64,000 nt of DNA from Siphonodentalium dalli (taxonomy: Eukaryota > Mollusca > Scaphopoda > Gadilida > Siphonodentaliidae). Positions 47,056 through 58,089 of the stretch are shown piece after piece. Position numbers and translations under genes: made by a program. The DNA lies in assembly GCA_032622095.1 (NCBI GenBank), contig CP136067.1, positions 80,380,705-80,444,704 on the forward strand, read 5' to 3'. The notes beneath the pieces are model-generated. The model saw only the letters and a list, made by a program, of their open reading frames with translations, was not told the DNA's origin and did not search any database. Position 1 is the stretch's first letter; every line of letters begins with the position of its first letter.

Positions 47056-47232
47056 AAACCATGTGCCAATGCATTCTCTTATATATGTGCGAGTCGCCCA
47101 TGGGGCTCCTCGCATATATAAGAGAATACATTGGACTAACAATATATTGACCCTGAAAGCCAGTGCATTCTGTTATGCATGCCTCCATATGGGAGACTCG
47201 CATATATAAGAGAATACACTGGCACATGGTTT
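47056..47232. repeat. Nested hairpin foldback, 177 bp
   Basis: AAACCATGTGCCAATGCATT at the left pairs with AATACACTGGCACATGGTTT at the right. Each half is itself a hairpin built from ATTCTCTTATATATGYGCGAG and CTCGCATATATAAGAGAAT, so there are four copies of the stem in alternating orientation. It is probably a foldback element enlarged by internal inverted duplication. Confidence 0.8.
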
Positions 47233-47379
47233 TAATGCTGCACCAGCGCAGCGCCCGTCATGAACGGGTTAATGTTGCCCTTTGTTGTGTTAAAGATGCA
47301 TTCAAGGTTTAGGCTATATATTTTTTCGAAATTGATTTCGTTTTTACTTCTATTCTATCTATTATATATTTTGGAAGAT

Positions 47380-47965
47380 CTGTCTGTCTGTGTGTCTGTG
47401 TGTCTGTGTGTGTGTTCGCGATGAACTCGAAAACGTCCCAACCGATTTCGATGAAACTTGGTATGTGGGGGTATTTTCGGCCGGGGACGAACATAGGCAT
47501 ATTAATTTGTCCGTGCGACGTCACCTTGACCTTGAAATCGGGTCATTTCAAGGTCAAACGCCCGAATATCACGGGATTTCGATGAAACTTGGTATGTGGG
47601 GGTACTTTCTTATGGCGAGTCTCATAAGCATATTCATTTGCCCGTGCGACGTGACCTTGACCTTGAAATCGGGTAACTTCAAGGTCAAATCGCCAATTTT
47701 GATGGGATTTCGACGAAATTTGATACGTTGGGTTACTTTTGTTCACCGATTGTTTTGGACGGGTCCAATCGTGACCCCGACCAGACCTTGACCTTCAAAA
47801 TGATCAATTCAAGGTCAAATCGGGTAAAACCGGATGGATTTCGACGGGCACGTTTGTCGGGTACTTTTGTCCGGGCAGTGTTTTGGACTGGTCAAATCGT
47901 TACCCCACTTGACCTTGACCTTCAAAATGGACAATTCAAGGTCAAAGCCCGGACGAAGTCGGGTC
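47380..47965. repeat. Four-unit repeat of about 130 bp with paired AGGTCA half-sites
   Basis: A GTCTGTCTGTGTG tract is followed by four diverged units, each with CGATTTCGATGAAACTTGG or a similar string, and then a core of TGACCTTGACCTTGAAA (or TTCAAA), a spacer and TTCAAGGTCAAA. The cores start near 47520, 47650, 47783 and 47909. The 133-codon frame through it is not a gene. I recall such repeats as widespread in molluscan genomes. Confidence 0.82.
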
Positions 47966-48300
47966 ACCTTCTAGTAGTATATAAAATAACTCAATAACGG
48001 GAAATAACGCGCCCGGTTTCTCGGCTGGTAAAGTGCGTAAAGATGCATAGAAAGAACGAAGCTGGTTAGATTTTTGATATGTGCGAATTTGTGTTCAACT
48101 ATAATATATCTATTGTCCGTAGTATTTCGCATATATGTGTACCTATATGTTGACACTGAAACGAGACAAAAGCAAGCAGTTATCAGGTTTAATTTGATAC
48201 CTGCAAATAACGTTCCACCGTAAAGCTGCCTATCATATTTAAACGATATATATATATACAATTATAATGTCTCTATGCCAGAAAAGAGTGAGGTCGAACC
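47966..48300. other. No gene recognised
   Basis: A short AT-rich spacer with a 96-codon minus-strand frame that has no known motif. Confidence 0.4.
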
Positions 48301-48506
48301 TACAGTAATGACCTAAGTAATCAACTTCTTAACCACAGCAGAATTATGGGTAACTTTTCAGGATTTAGTCGGAAATATGGCTTGTTGCCATTCATCGCCG
48401 AGAGCTTTCCGGTGAATGACAACAAGCCATATTTCCGACTAAATCCTGAAAAGTTACCCATAATTCTGCTGTGGTTAAGAAGTCGATTACTTAGAGAATT
48501 ACTGTA
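48301..48506. mobile_element. Palindromic Tc1/mariner-like MITE, 206 bp
   Basis: It begins TACAGTAATG and ends GAATTACTGTA. The arms pair over about 95 bases (AACTTCTTAACCACAGCAGA, ATTATGGGTAACTTTTCAGG, ATTTAGTCGGAAATATGGCT) around a short loop near GAGAGCTTTCC. TA at both ends and CAGTA-type termini suit Tc1/mariner. A second, interrupted copy is at 55829-57596. The 81-codon frame across it is a palindrome artefact. Confidence 0.85.
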
Positions 48507-48699
48507 TGAACATATGAACTGTCGATGGGAGGCTTACATTATAAAATATCTACTTACAAACAAAACATTGCTATCAGGTTTACTTTTATAACCTCGATTA
48601 TGATTGGTTGTCGGATAGTTGGAGAGCGTTGTGAATTATGATAGTTGGTTGCACTCTATATCTTTAGATGCTTCGGAGGGGTTGGATATTAGCCAGGAA

Positions 48700-48965
48700 T
48701 ATATGTTCCCTTGGAGTTCCCTTGAGAAATGTTCAGATAATAAATTCCGCAAACGGCCACATGTTCAATGAAGGAAGCTGGCTGAGGATATTTTTGAGTT
48801 GTCTTGTTAGATGAAAATTTACTTTTTAAGTTTGGATTAACCCCTTCTTTACGGAATACTCATCGACGAGTAGTTTCTTGAGAAATGTTCAGATAATTAA
48901 TTCACCAAACGGCCATAGGTCGTTTATTGAACCTATATATTATCTGAACATTTCCCTAAATAATT
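48700..48965. repeat. Dispersed foldback family, ACTCATCGACGAGTAG type
   Basis: Two partial copies in a row. The second has AATACTCATCGACGAGTAG, then GAAATGTTCAGATAATTAAT, followed within 40 bases by the inverted ATTATCTGAACATTTCCCT. Other copies are at 5.49, 22.38, 24.05-24.2, 25.25, 33.9 and 52.4 kb. Confidence 0.7.
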
Positions 48966-49141
48966 AGGATTTCTTCTGCATTCGTATTATCTCTTCGTCT
49001 GCCTCTCGTCTGCTCGTAATTTCGCTGCACGGTCCGGTTTCATTCAATCCCAAGAAACCCAATGCAATATCATTCTCCTTCATGCCTAGATATAACTCTC
49101 CATTTTTAATATTTCAGAACGAAATTGTATCCTTTTAAGGA

Positions 49142-49345
49142 TTGCATAAACACATTGGTCTTGACTTTTATAAGATATATATATCCTTCCCATTTTGGAT
49201 TACGCTGACGTCGTATGGGATTCCATATATACCTAATTATTTATTGAAAAAACTTGACCGATTACAAAAAGGCGTCGTAACCGGCCGAAATAGTTCATTA
49301 TCACTAAACAAGCTACGGCTCGGGGTACGTTGGCGCAAGTTGTAA
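49142..49345 (+). pseudogene. Possible C-terminal fragment of a retroposon reverse transcriptase
   Basis: The frame reads SYGIPYIPNYLLKKLDRLQK, then VVTGRNSS and LRLGVRW. This resembles the region after the catalytic core in Jockey/CR1-type proteins, where an xxxxPxxLxxxLxxLQKRAxRxVTG pattern is usual. LHWLPA occurs in another frame near 49660. No catalytic motif remains. Short and uncertain. Confidence 0.35.
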
Positions 49346-50061
49346 GTTCTGTGACTTGTGCCCCGATCCCTAGGTATATATCTTATTGGATACATTAACA
49401 TGTTTAAAGTAAAAATCCAAACTAAGAGGACAATATAGTGTGCGAGGAACCAGACTTAGCATTATTATTGGGTCTTATAACTGAACTTGTATCTGGTCGA
49501 TGCAATTACATATATTTTGCACCAGAACGTATACATCGATTGTCTTATTGGTGTGAGGGGGAAATGCAGCTAGGGTGGATACGCCCCAACTAGAGTGTCT
49601 TACATAAATTTGACCGAGGAGCCTTCATTGACTAGACGTCATTCCTTAATTTTCTTACATTGGTTACCAGCATCAACGATTTCCGCCATCCAGTCTTGAT
49701 GTTAGGATCTCGTGTTCAATCGGAACAGGAAAGTATATACAGGCTCCGATAGTATGACCTTGTGATACTTCAAAATAGTAATTTGCAACGATTCCCAGTG
49801 TGTTTCAGCGTCTGTCTCTAAATCCCCCCGCTGGCCATCAAACCAAATAGTAAATTCATTTACTCCCAACAGCGACGTAATCTACATAACAAAACTCTTA
49901 ATGTAAATGACCGCATCCTCCTCTAAATCACCAGTTATATCTCATGATTATCCGATCAATAACTAAGGAATTTATTGCAAATTTCACGAATATGTTTAGG
50001 ACAAAATGATTGCGAACCATCAAAGTGAAATTTGAGCACTCTGTGGTCGAACTTCACGCAA

Positions 50062-50713
50062 TCTGTTGAGAACCCTGGTGGTTATACGGTTTGTGGAGTG
50101 GTTCATGTCTGTTGAGAACCCTGGCGTTTATACGGTTTGTGGAGTGGTTCATGTTTGTTGAGAACCCTGGTGGTTATACGGTTTGTGGAGTGGTTCATGT
50201 TTGTTGAGAACCCTGGCGGTTATACGGTTTGTGGAGTGGTTCATGTTTGTTGATAATCCTGGTGGTTATACGGTTTGTGGAGTGGTTCATGTCTGTTGAG
50301 AACCCTGGTGGTTATACGGTTTGTGGAGTGGTTCATTTTTGTTGAGAACCCTGGCGTTTATACGGTTTGTGGAGTGGTTCATGTTTGTTGAGAACCGTGG
50401 TTGTTATGCGGTTTGTGGAGTGGTTCATATTTGTTGAGAACCCTGGTGGTTATACGGTTTGTGGAGTGGTTCATGTTTGTTGACAACCCTGGTGGTTATA
50501 CGGTTTGTGGAGTGGTTCATGTTTGTTGAGAACCCTGGCGGTTATACGGTTTGTGGAGTGGTTCATGTTTGTTGAGAACCCTGGTGGTTATACGGTTTGT
50601 TGAGTGGTTCATGTTTGTTTCAAGAGAACCTTGGTGGTTATACGGTTTGTGGAGTGGTTCACGTTTGTTGAGAACCCTGGTGGTTATACGATTTGTGGAG
50701 TGGTTCATATTTA
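50062..50713. repeat. 46-bp satellite array, about 14 units
   Basis: The unit GTTTGTTGAGAACCCTGGTG plus GTTATACGGTTTGTGGAGTGGTTCAT repeats with a period of about 46 and few substitutions (GGTG/GGCG, TTGATAATCC, CAAGAGAACC). Frames of 63-74 codons on both strands are by-products. Confidence 0.95.
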
Positions 50714-51548
50714 CAACTTTCGTCGATATATACTCCTTATTACGCGCGCCGCGTGTATACTAATGTACAAATTCTTATTTCGCCTGGGCGCTGCCATAGC
50801 ACTGGGGGTTCTATTTATAGAATGTTAATTATTGGGACACATTAAAAGTTGTAGTGCGACCCCGAGGCCGAGCTGTAGTGCGACCCCGAGGCCGAGCCCG
50901 GTAAAAGGTGTAGTTGAGAATTTCAATTTCGTTTATTGGCGTTTACATTATGTCCATAATGTTGATTTTTTGTTTGTGATAAGCTATGCCAATTACAATT
51001 AACAGAAATGAAAAATATTCTATAATTACAATCATGGGTATATAATATATGATCTTGAGCGCGTTGCCATTTCTGACTATGGTTTTCTTGTTTATTTCTC
51101 TGTAGGTTGAAGTGGTTACACGATATGTGAGGTAGATAGAGAGAACGAGCAATATGGTTTGCAGGGGCCGTTACTCTTCCTGATTGGAGACCTTTATTTT
51201 GATCCACATATACGGGTTCGCGGATGATCTGTATCATATCGAATATCGATATTGTATTATTTATTGTATCGTTGTCGAGTTAAATATTATCGATGTCGGC
51301 TATTAGATTCTCGTAAGGAATTATTCAAAATCGGTCTATGGAAGAGAGAACATTTTTAATGACTGGACTGTCTCAAATAGTAGCCGTCTATTCCTAATTC
51401 CGAGTAATGAATTATCTCCCGTTGAAAATCAACAGTGCCGTATAGTTCGGAAACGTGTAACATTTACTCTGAATGCAAATAGGAGGCATCAGCATTATTT
51501 ATAATTCCCAGCTGTTAATGGTTATTTCTGCGAGGGTGTAAAACTTGT
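50714..51548. repeat. 24-bp duplication and dispersed repeat block
   Basis: GTAGTGCGACCCCGAGGCCG is duplicated at 50852-50898. From 50899 the sequence GTAAAAGGTGTAGTTGAGAA, then TTTCGTTTATTG and ATAATGTTGATTTTT recurs at 54690-54810. CCATTTCTGACTATGGTTTT (51068-51087) is shared with 51.98, 55.43 and (inverted) 63.15 kb. Confidence 0.75.
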
Positions 51549-52004
51549 ATTTGTTTACAAATTGCATCGGGTGCGACGATTTGCAGTAGGTCCCGATTTG
51601 TGGAGATCACTTTGCGGAAGTCCCCGAATTCGCTGAGGTCCTCTAAAATGGGCGATATATATAGATTTTAATAGGGAACGGGTGCGTATAAGTCAATTGA
51701 TACGTATCTTAAACAAATAACGACACGATCATCATAATAAAGGTCAGTTCTATCAATTATATATGCGCCGAGTTCACTTGGTGCAAATCAAACGGCGATA
51801 AATATTGTCGTGTGCCAGAAGGACTCCTTAAAGTTGTGAATAAGATGAATATTTATTAGATGGTATTTAACAAGTCATTAGTTAGCGCATATATTAGCGC
51901 TAACTAATGAATAATATTTTATATTATAATTATATCATAATTTATATTTATGGCTAATAATATGATCTTGGTGGCGTTACCATTTCTGACTATGGTTTTC
52001 TTGT
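51549..52004 (+). repeat. Arm of an 11-kb-spaced inverted repeat
   Basis: From TTTACAAATTGCATCGGGTG to GACTATGGTTTTCTTGT, this matches the reverse complement of 63138-63584 at roughly 93% identity. It includes a small hairpin (CATTAGTTAGCG..CGCTAACTAATG, 51876-51909) conserved in both arms. No coding capacity. The 103-codon frame at 51950-52261 starts inside the repeat and has no motif. Confidence 0.88.
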
Positions 52005-53663
52005 TTAGATTGAGGAGTTTTTCGGCATATTTCCGGGGCGTTTGTGTTATGTGTTGCACGACTGTGTGGCAGTGTGGTGAAATCAATTCCACAGGGGATG
52101 AAAAGATGCGAGATGCTGCTGTGGAAATAAAATATTCATTTGGAGAAGGTATTCAGATCAGAGTCAGATCACAACATTTGTTTGAAAAAGATCAGAGCTG
52201 CTCCATTGACATGCGCTCTGTCAAGAAGCTGTTACAAGCTACAAGATACGCCTCGTATTAACAGTTTCTATACTAAATGGAGTCTCCAACTCATTCACAA
52301 GATATACATTGCAATGGTCTATTGTTCATGAAATATGAGCACACGGCAGACAATAGAATGTGCAGAATGAAATATATTCAGTGGTGAGAAATGTTCAGAT
52401 AATATATTAATTTCAACAAACGACCTATCGTAGTTTTTTTTTAAGTTGTTATCATTTCCTAAGTGATACCTAATCGTCAAGGAGTATTTAGTATAATAAG
52501 GTTTAAAGGGATCCACACATTCGTCAATTGTCATATATCAGGTATTAATGTGGCGTGATACACTCCGCTGTGGTGTTCTGATACACCGTCAGGATAATCT
52601 ATAGCTTAATTTATACACGATCATTGTAGCAACCATATAACAGAACTAAAACGCTTTTTCACAGTAACTATATAAGGTCTGATCACAAGAACACACTGTC
52701 AATCATTTAGATTTATCATGTATCCGTTTAGTGTATTCTAGATTAAGTTTGTATTGAGACCCTACATGGCGAAACGATATGATACGAGATATATGTACGC
52801 TTTAATGGTCGTAATTATAAAGTTTTGATACACGTTCTCGCTCGGTCATTTTGACCTTCACCTATTGTTATATCAGCGTTGAAACGGAGTCATCTGATAT
52901 ATAGGATATAAGTATCGTATCAATATATACTGCCGTGTTGTTTCAAGTGTTATCGTGTTATATATGTGTGAGTTCATATATTGTTATCCCTAAACGGACA
53001 TGCGTATATGACATTGAATTACTGTGGCTTTTCGAACTATTTCCACAGTGTCGTCAAAACATCAACCAACACATTATTTACCACGACGGAAGGCAACTAT
53101 CATACTATTCACAAGATACCCAGGCTGCTTTAAAACAAAATTATAGTAGACATTAGACGATGCTTCTTGGTTGTCATGGCAACCGTTTTCGCAAATATCG
53201 TAACATTGGTTACATTTAACGTGGTGTTCAATTTGCGTTTCCTCGGAAGCTTTATTTGTTTATATAGTAATTCGATTTTCGTGACAACTGTTATCCGAAA
53301 ATACTACCAAAAACGTACCATTTTGAGACGAAAGACTAATGCATTTCTTCACTATTTTCCCAACTGTGTCAGGAAGTAACTCTATCAATATTAATCAAGA
53401 TCGAAGGCAACTATAGACCACAATATTTTTTGACTGCTTTCAAAAATTTGGATGTATACATTACGCAATACTACGATATTGTTAGCACGAAATTGACAGT
53501 TTCCATCCGTGATATATTTTATGATACGACACAAGAATTTTCTGTATTTGATGTTAGAACGGGAAAAAACATCAGAATACATTCGTTTTAGTTTCAAAAG
53601 AATGTTTTATGTTGAAACATCGGTTCGAAGCCACGAATCTACCGTTATATTTAAAAATCACAA
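52005..53663. other. No gene; dispersed repeat fragments
   Basis: Contains a copy of the TTCAGATAATA..CAACAAACG / CGTCAAGGAGTATTTAG family at 52386-52505 and a GTGATACACTCCGCTG block at 52553. Frames at 52935-53156 and 53167-53379 lack motifs. Confidence 0.45.
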
Positions 53664-53905
53664 TGCACTCCACCCGACATGGTATCTGTGCACTCCACCC
53701 GACATGGTATCTGTGACCACTCCACCCGACATGGTATCTGTGCACTCCACCCGACATGGTATCTGTGCACTCCACCCGACATGGTATCTGTGACCACTCC
53801 ACCCGACATGGTATCTGTGACCATAGGATTGCACTCCACCCGACATGGTATCTGTGACCATAGGATTGCACTCCACCCGACATGGTATCTGTGACCATAG
53901 GATTG
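53664..53905. repeat. 25/27/37-bp minisatellite, eight units
   Basis: The unit CACTCCACCCGACATGGTAT plus CTGTG is joined by GAC or GACCATAGGATTG linkers. Unit lengths are not multiples of three and the unit lacks stops, so several frames on both strands stay open (for example YHVGW/IPCRVE/TDTMSGGV). The 175-codon minus-strand frame is therefore not a gene. Confidence 0.93.
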
Positions 53906-54689
53906 CTGGTGTATATATTTCTTGATATCCCTCTTGCAAAATTAAGTATACATCATTTCGAAGTTCAAACGAGACAAGTCCATTTTGGAGTGGGGTTTTG
54001 GAAGCTAGACGAGGGGTAGGCGTGTAATCACGCGATATATAGGCTAAAATTATATAAGACCAACATACAAACATGATTTGAGTCGAGGGGCAAACCAATG
54101 TGCCATTCCAATCATAACATGGCAATTGCGAAAAGAAAATGAGAATTTGTGTTTGGTAGTATCCCAATCCCATTATATCCTGCATGCATCTATGGCATGT
54201 GAGACCTCACCCTTGCGGTCTAGTCAGCCAAAACGATGGCGCCCTACCCTAGCTATAGATCACCACGATGATGGCGTTTCCTGGTTTCATCAGTAGAAGT
54301 GATTTGACTAATCTGTTTTACTTGTAGAATTAAAGGAGTTGCGACATCTCTTTGGGCGGAAGTGTCTATTTGCGTCGGTAATGAGGCGACCCGACCGTCG
54401 GCGGCCACCGATCAATGTGACCCTACATAGCCTTGTTAGTATTAATCATCGTGCGAGGAGATGCCGCTCCTCTCGATGAATATCACATGACTTATATATT
54501 GCGATGAGATGCCGTTCCTGTTGTTGAATATCACATGACTTATTGGTAAATAGTTTTTATTAACGGCCATCGGTGTATACTGGTGGCCAAATATTAGAAA
54601 CATGTAGGCCGATGGGACTTTTATAAATAGAAAATTGGTTTTTCCGGTTTAATTAAAAGTCGAACTGCGCAATCAGGAGGCCGGTAACC
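53906..54689. other. No gene recognised
   Basis: Contains a local direct repeat near 54455-54545 (GAGATGCCGYTCCT followed by GAATATCACATGACTTAT, twice). No coding domain. Confidence 0.45.
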
Positions 54690-55455
54690 GGTAAAAGGTG
54701 TAGTTGGGAATTTCAATTTCGTTTATTGTCCTTTACATTATTATGTCAATAATGTTGATTTTTGGTTTGTGACAAGCTATGTCAATTACCAATAAAAGAA
54801 ATTTAAAAGATAATTAGTAAGTCTTATATTTCAACTTTTATAGATATTTTTCGTTCTGCAGCCCACTGATGGTTGTGGTCGGAGACGGCCGAGTCGGCCG
54901 CCGGTTCGTTCATTAGGTGCTGGTTGTTATTGTTATTTTAACGGAATTCTGAGTTGGTTATTCGCGAAACCAATATATTTTATATTCTATAATTAAAATC
55001 ATGGGTATATAATATATGATCTTGTTTATGGATATTGTAGGAAGACTAATCTGGCCGTGTCAAAATGAGCTCTAGCGATGGGATTTCTCGCAGGACAACG
55101 CATTTCGGGTTTTCGTGGGGTTTGTATCCGCTGGATGTCTTATAATTGCAGTATGTAACAATTATGACCGCGTTAATTGCTTTCGATGTTTAGGTATGAA
55201 CAATGGCTGGACCATGCACTCTTGGCGGGAACACAATACCTCCGCATTTAGAAGCTTTCTGGTGTGGTGAATGAGAAACATGCAGTAATAAGCCGTAGTT
55301 GTTTGTAATTATTCGAAGGATTAGTTGTTTTAACGGAATTCTGAGGCGGTGAATTCATGTAACCAATATATTTTATATTATAATTTATATTTATGGCTAA
55401 TAATATGATCTTGAGGGCGTTACCATTTCTGATTATGGTTTTCTTGTATATATAG
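54690..55455 (+). repeat. Dispersed repeat block with internal direct repeats
   Basis: 54690-54810 matches 50899-51025. 54941-55024 and 55326-55413 are direct repeats (TTTTAACGGAATTCTGAG, CCAATATATTTTATATT). 55375-55450 repeats the inner end of the 51.55-kb arm (TTTATGGCTAATAATATGAT). Confidence 0.7.
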
Positions 55456-55836
55456 ATAACAAGATACGTCAATTTGGAAGCGGAATAGCGGAGTGTGTGG
55501 GTATTGTGCACGAGACGTACTTTGCTTCAGACACAACCCGTTAAATCTCGTCTCCAGTTTACAGCGGAATTTACAAAACGAGTCCAGTAAATTAGGTCTG
55601 GACGGAGCCTTACATGCAAACGTCAAGTGCGCATCGAGAATTGCGTGCATGGTGGAATGTTGGCTGGTAAGTGGTTGCTTAGATTCTAAAATCGTAATAC
55701 CATAACCGTTTAGCGTGGGGTTACAGTACTTTTTCTGTTAGTATGCTAAATTAGTTGACGGCATCCCATCATGTGTTTATAACCAAAGGACAGATGCCGT
55801 AGCTCAGAGGTTGGTAGAAGTTCCAATATACAGTAA

Positions 55837-57407
55837 TGCTCTAATAATAATAATATTTGTATAGCGCTTATCCCCAATAAGCGGGCCCTAAGCGCTTGAC
55901 ATAAACATAAACAAGAAATATAAATATACACAATATCAAAGTCACTTTCTGAAACGCCGCGCAAACAAGTAAGTTTTCAATGACTTTTTAAAGTCGTCAA
56001 GAGATGGTGACTCTTTTATGTTCAATGGCAGAGGATTCCATGCATTTGCGCATGTTACTTTGAAAGATCGGTAGCCAACCGTGATCAAATTAGCACCAGA
56101 TGGTGTCAAAAGAAGTTTGTCCTCTGAACGAAGTGATCGGTGTGGGACATACGGAACAAGGATATCACTGAAGTATGCTGGAAGAGATTTTGGGTCATGG
56201 GTTGCTTGATATGCATATGTAACAAGTTTATAAATAATCCTATCTGTCACAGGTAGCCAATGTAGTTCTTGCAACATTTCATCTGTGTCGTCAGATCTTT
56301 TACGACACAGAACTATCCTTGCAGCAGTGTGTTGCAGACGTTGAAGCCTGGTAATTTGGATAGATGGTATACCAGCCAAAAGAGAGTTGCAACAGTCAAG
56401 TCGACTGAGAATCAGAGATGAAGCAAGTTTTTTAGCTGAGTCAGTGTTTATGTATTTCCTCATTTGACCCAGTTTTCGAAGTTCAATGTATATTGTCTTG
56501 CATATCTGGCTAATATGTGATGTCATAGAGAGTGATCTATCCAAAAATACACGAAGGTTCTTCGCGCTATCTGAGAAATAAACTTGGTTACCATCAATAG
56601 TCATAACATCTATGCCCACCTTTTCTATGTATGACGGCTTAGACACCCACATTACTTCAGTTTTGTCACTATTTAATTTTAGTATATTAGCCAACATCCA
56701 CGATTTCACAGAACCGATGCAGTTTTCCATTACAGTGAGAAGAAAATAGGGGTTATCACCAGAAATGTAAAGCTGTATATCATCAGCATACATGTGCGCA
56801 GAGACACTGTGTCGCCTGATGATCTCACCAAGTGGTTTGGTGTAGATTACGTACAAGACAGGCCCCAGGACATATCCCTGAGGGACTCCATATTGCAGAT
56901 GAAAGGTTTTGGTAAACGCACTGCCAATTTGAATCCTCTGAACACGATTAGAGAGATATGAACCGAACCACTTGAGTGCGCTGTCAGATATCCCAAAAGA
57001 AATTTCCAATCGCTTCAACAGTATTTCGTGATCAAGAGTATCGAAAGCTGCGCTCATGTCAAGCAGGGATACTAGTGAAAACTTGTTATCATCACTGGCA
57101 AGAAGAAGGTCTGAAGTGATACACAACAATGCAGTTTCAGTACTGTGTCCAGGTTTGTACGCTGACTGAAATTTTTCCAGAAGCAAATGTTTCTCCATAT
57201 GATATCTCAGTTGTTTGAGGACAGCTTTTTCTAACAGCTTCGAGACGAATTGAAGGTTTGAGATGGGCCTATAGTTCTGTAGCAAGTCGGGATCCAGAGA
57301 ATTATTTTTAATCAGGGGAATCACAACGGCCTCCTTAAAATAGTCAGGAACAACACCTTCAGACAAAGACCAATTTATGAGCTTTGTGAGTGGTTCTAAT
57401 ATAAAAT
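55837..57407 (-). mobile_element. 5'-truncated L2/CR1-like non-LTR retroposon
   Basis: It consists of a reverse transcriptase frame, a 100-base 3' UTR with CAAGCGCTTAGGGCCCGC and GGGGATAAGCGCTATACAAA, and an ATTATTATTA tail at 55837-55855. GCGCTATAYAAAT plus an ATT-type tail is a well-known 3' signature of L2/CR1-type elements. The 5' end runs into a GTCTGTCTGTGTGTCTG tract near 57407, so the endonuclease domain and ORF1 are missing. A 15-base inverted pair (GTTCTAATATAAAAT, 57393-57407 and 57463-57477) marks the junction. Confidence 0.85.
55942..57405 (-). CDS. Reverse transcriptase, L2/CR1-like, lacking the endonuclease domain
   Basis: A single open frame of at least 474 codons with no stop or frameshift. 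It starts inside the protein: the usable frame extends upstream through FILEPLTKLINWSLSEGVV, and no true ATG start is present. Motifs, numbering from the L of LSEGVVPDYF: NYRPISNL (31-38), FQSAYKPGHSTETAL (66-80), SLLDMSAAFDTLDH (100-113, first catalytic Asp), GVPQGYVLGPVLY (160-172, where Ser is more usual than Tyr) and MYADDIQLY (192-200, catalytic YADD). It then has a thumb-like region with LHWLPV and a C-terminal LFARRF. In complete elements this domain copies element RNA at nicked chromosomal targets. The N-terminal endonuclease is lost by truncation, so this copy cannot move by itself. The intact frame suggests recent insertion. Clade choice between L2 and CR1 is from memory. Confidence 0.9.
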   Translation of the reverse strand, partial: FILEPLTKLINWSLSEGVVPDYFKEAVVIPLIKNNSLDPDLLQNYRPISNLQFVSKLLEKAVLKQLRYHMEKHLLLEKFQSAYKPGHSTETALLCITSDLLLASDDNKFSLVSLLDMSAAFDTLDHEILLKRLEISFGISDSALKWFGSYLSNRVQRIQIGSAFTKTFHLQYGVPQGYVLGPVLYVIYTKPLGEIIRRHSVSAHMYADDIQLYISGDNPYFLLTVMENCIGSVKSWMLANILKLNSDKTEVMWVSKPSYIEKVGIDVMTIDGNQVYFSDSAKNLRVFLDRSLSMTSHISQICKTIYIELRKLGQMRKYINTDSAKKLASSLILSRLDCCNSLLAGIPSIQITRLQRLQHTAARIVLCRKRSDDTDEMLQELHWLPVTDRIIYKLVTYAYQATHDPKSLPAYFSDILVPYVPHRSLRSEDKLLLTPSGANLITVGYRSFKVTCANAWNPLPLNIKESPSLDDFKKSLKTYLFARRFRK

Positions 57408-57596
57408 CGATATGTCTGTCTGTGTGTCTGTTCGGATTTATGAGATTTATTAGATTTATTAGATTTTATATTAGAACTTCCAGCTCGGGGAGAGCTTTCC
57501 GATGAATGGCAACAAGCCATATTTCCGACTAAATCCTGAAAAGTTACCCATAATTCTGCTGTGGTTAAGAAGTCGATTACTTAGAGCATTACTGTA

Positions 57597-58089
57597 CTAC
57601 ACATGATTTCGACCCGAGTATTAGTGTCTGTATAATATGCCTTCGAGTTTAAATAGGGTGATTTTTCTATATCTCGTATTTACGTTTAGACATGTCCACT
57701 GGAAGCCTGTGATATCCGGTTGCTTGGCCAATATCGTGAAATTATATACATAGACATAATATGCAAAGATCTGCTAATTGGTTAGGGACATATATATTAG
57801 GGACACATATCAAAATGTCCACCCGAATACTAATTAGATCTAGATAGCATATTCTTCTCCTTCAAAGTCTCATTACACAAATTTTGTCATTCCATTCTGT
57901 CCCAAAAAAAACAAATTGACTCAACTTGCATTAGAAATGTGACAAAATCAGACACAGAAATTGTGTGAGATTTGATAACAATGTTCGATATAATATAATA
58001 AATAATGCATGTTTTGTCGTTGACTATTCTTCCACTCGGATCACTATATATTGGGCATAGTCAATTCTATCTTTTATAATATGACACTA
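57597..58089. other. No gene recognised
   Basis: An AT-rich flank to the right of the nested insertion. No frame of note. Confidence 0.45.

Larger units (their letters stand above)
55829..57596. mobile_element. Mariner-like MITE interrupted by an L2-like retroposon
   Basis: The left boundary TACAGTAATGCTCTAA (55829-55844) is the exact inverse of the right boundary TTAGAGCATTACTGTA (57581-57596). The right 110 bases (57485-57596) match the right half of the 206-bp MITE at 48301-48506. The left half, except its outer 16 bases, is gone. A minus-strand retroposon lies between, with its 3' tail starting right after the 16 bases. TA is at both outer ends. Confidence 0.7.

Noticed and set aside
47390-47791. 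133-codon plus-strand frame
   Set aside because: It lies entirely within the GTCTGTG tract and the AGGTCA repeat units.
53509-54185. Overlapping frames up to 175 codons on both strands
   Set aside because: They read through the 25-37-bp minisatellite; both strands and several frames are open for the same reason.
55942-57366. Annotating the reverse transcriptase as a host gene with a start at 57366
   Set aside because: That codon is TTG inside the protein, and homologous sequence continues upstream to the truncation, so it is a transposon fragment.
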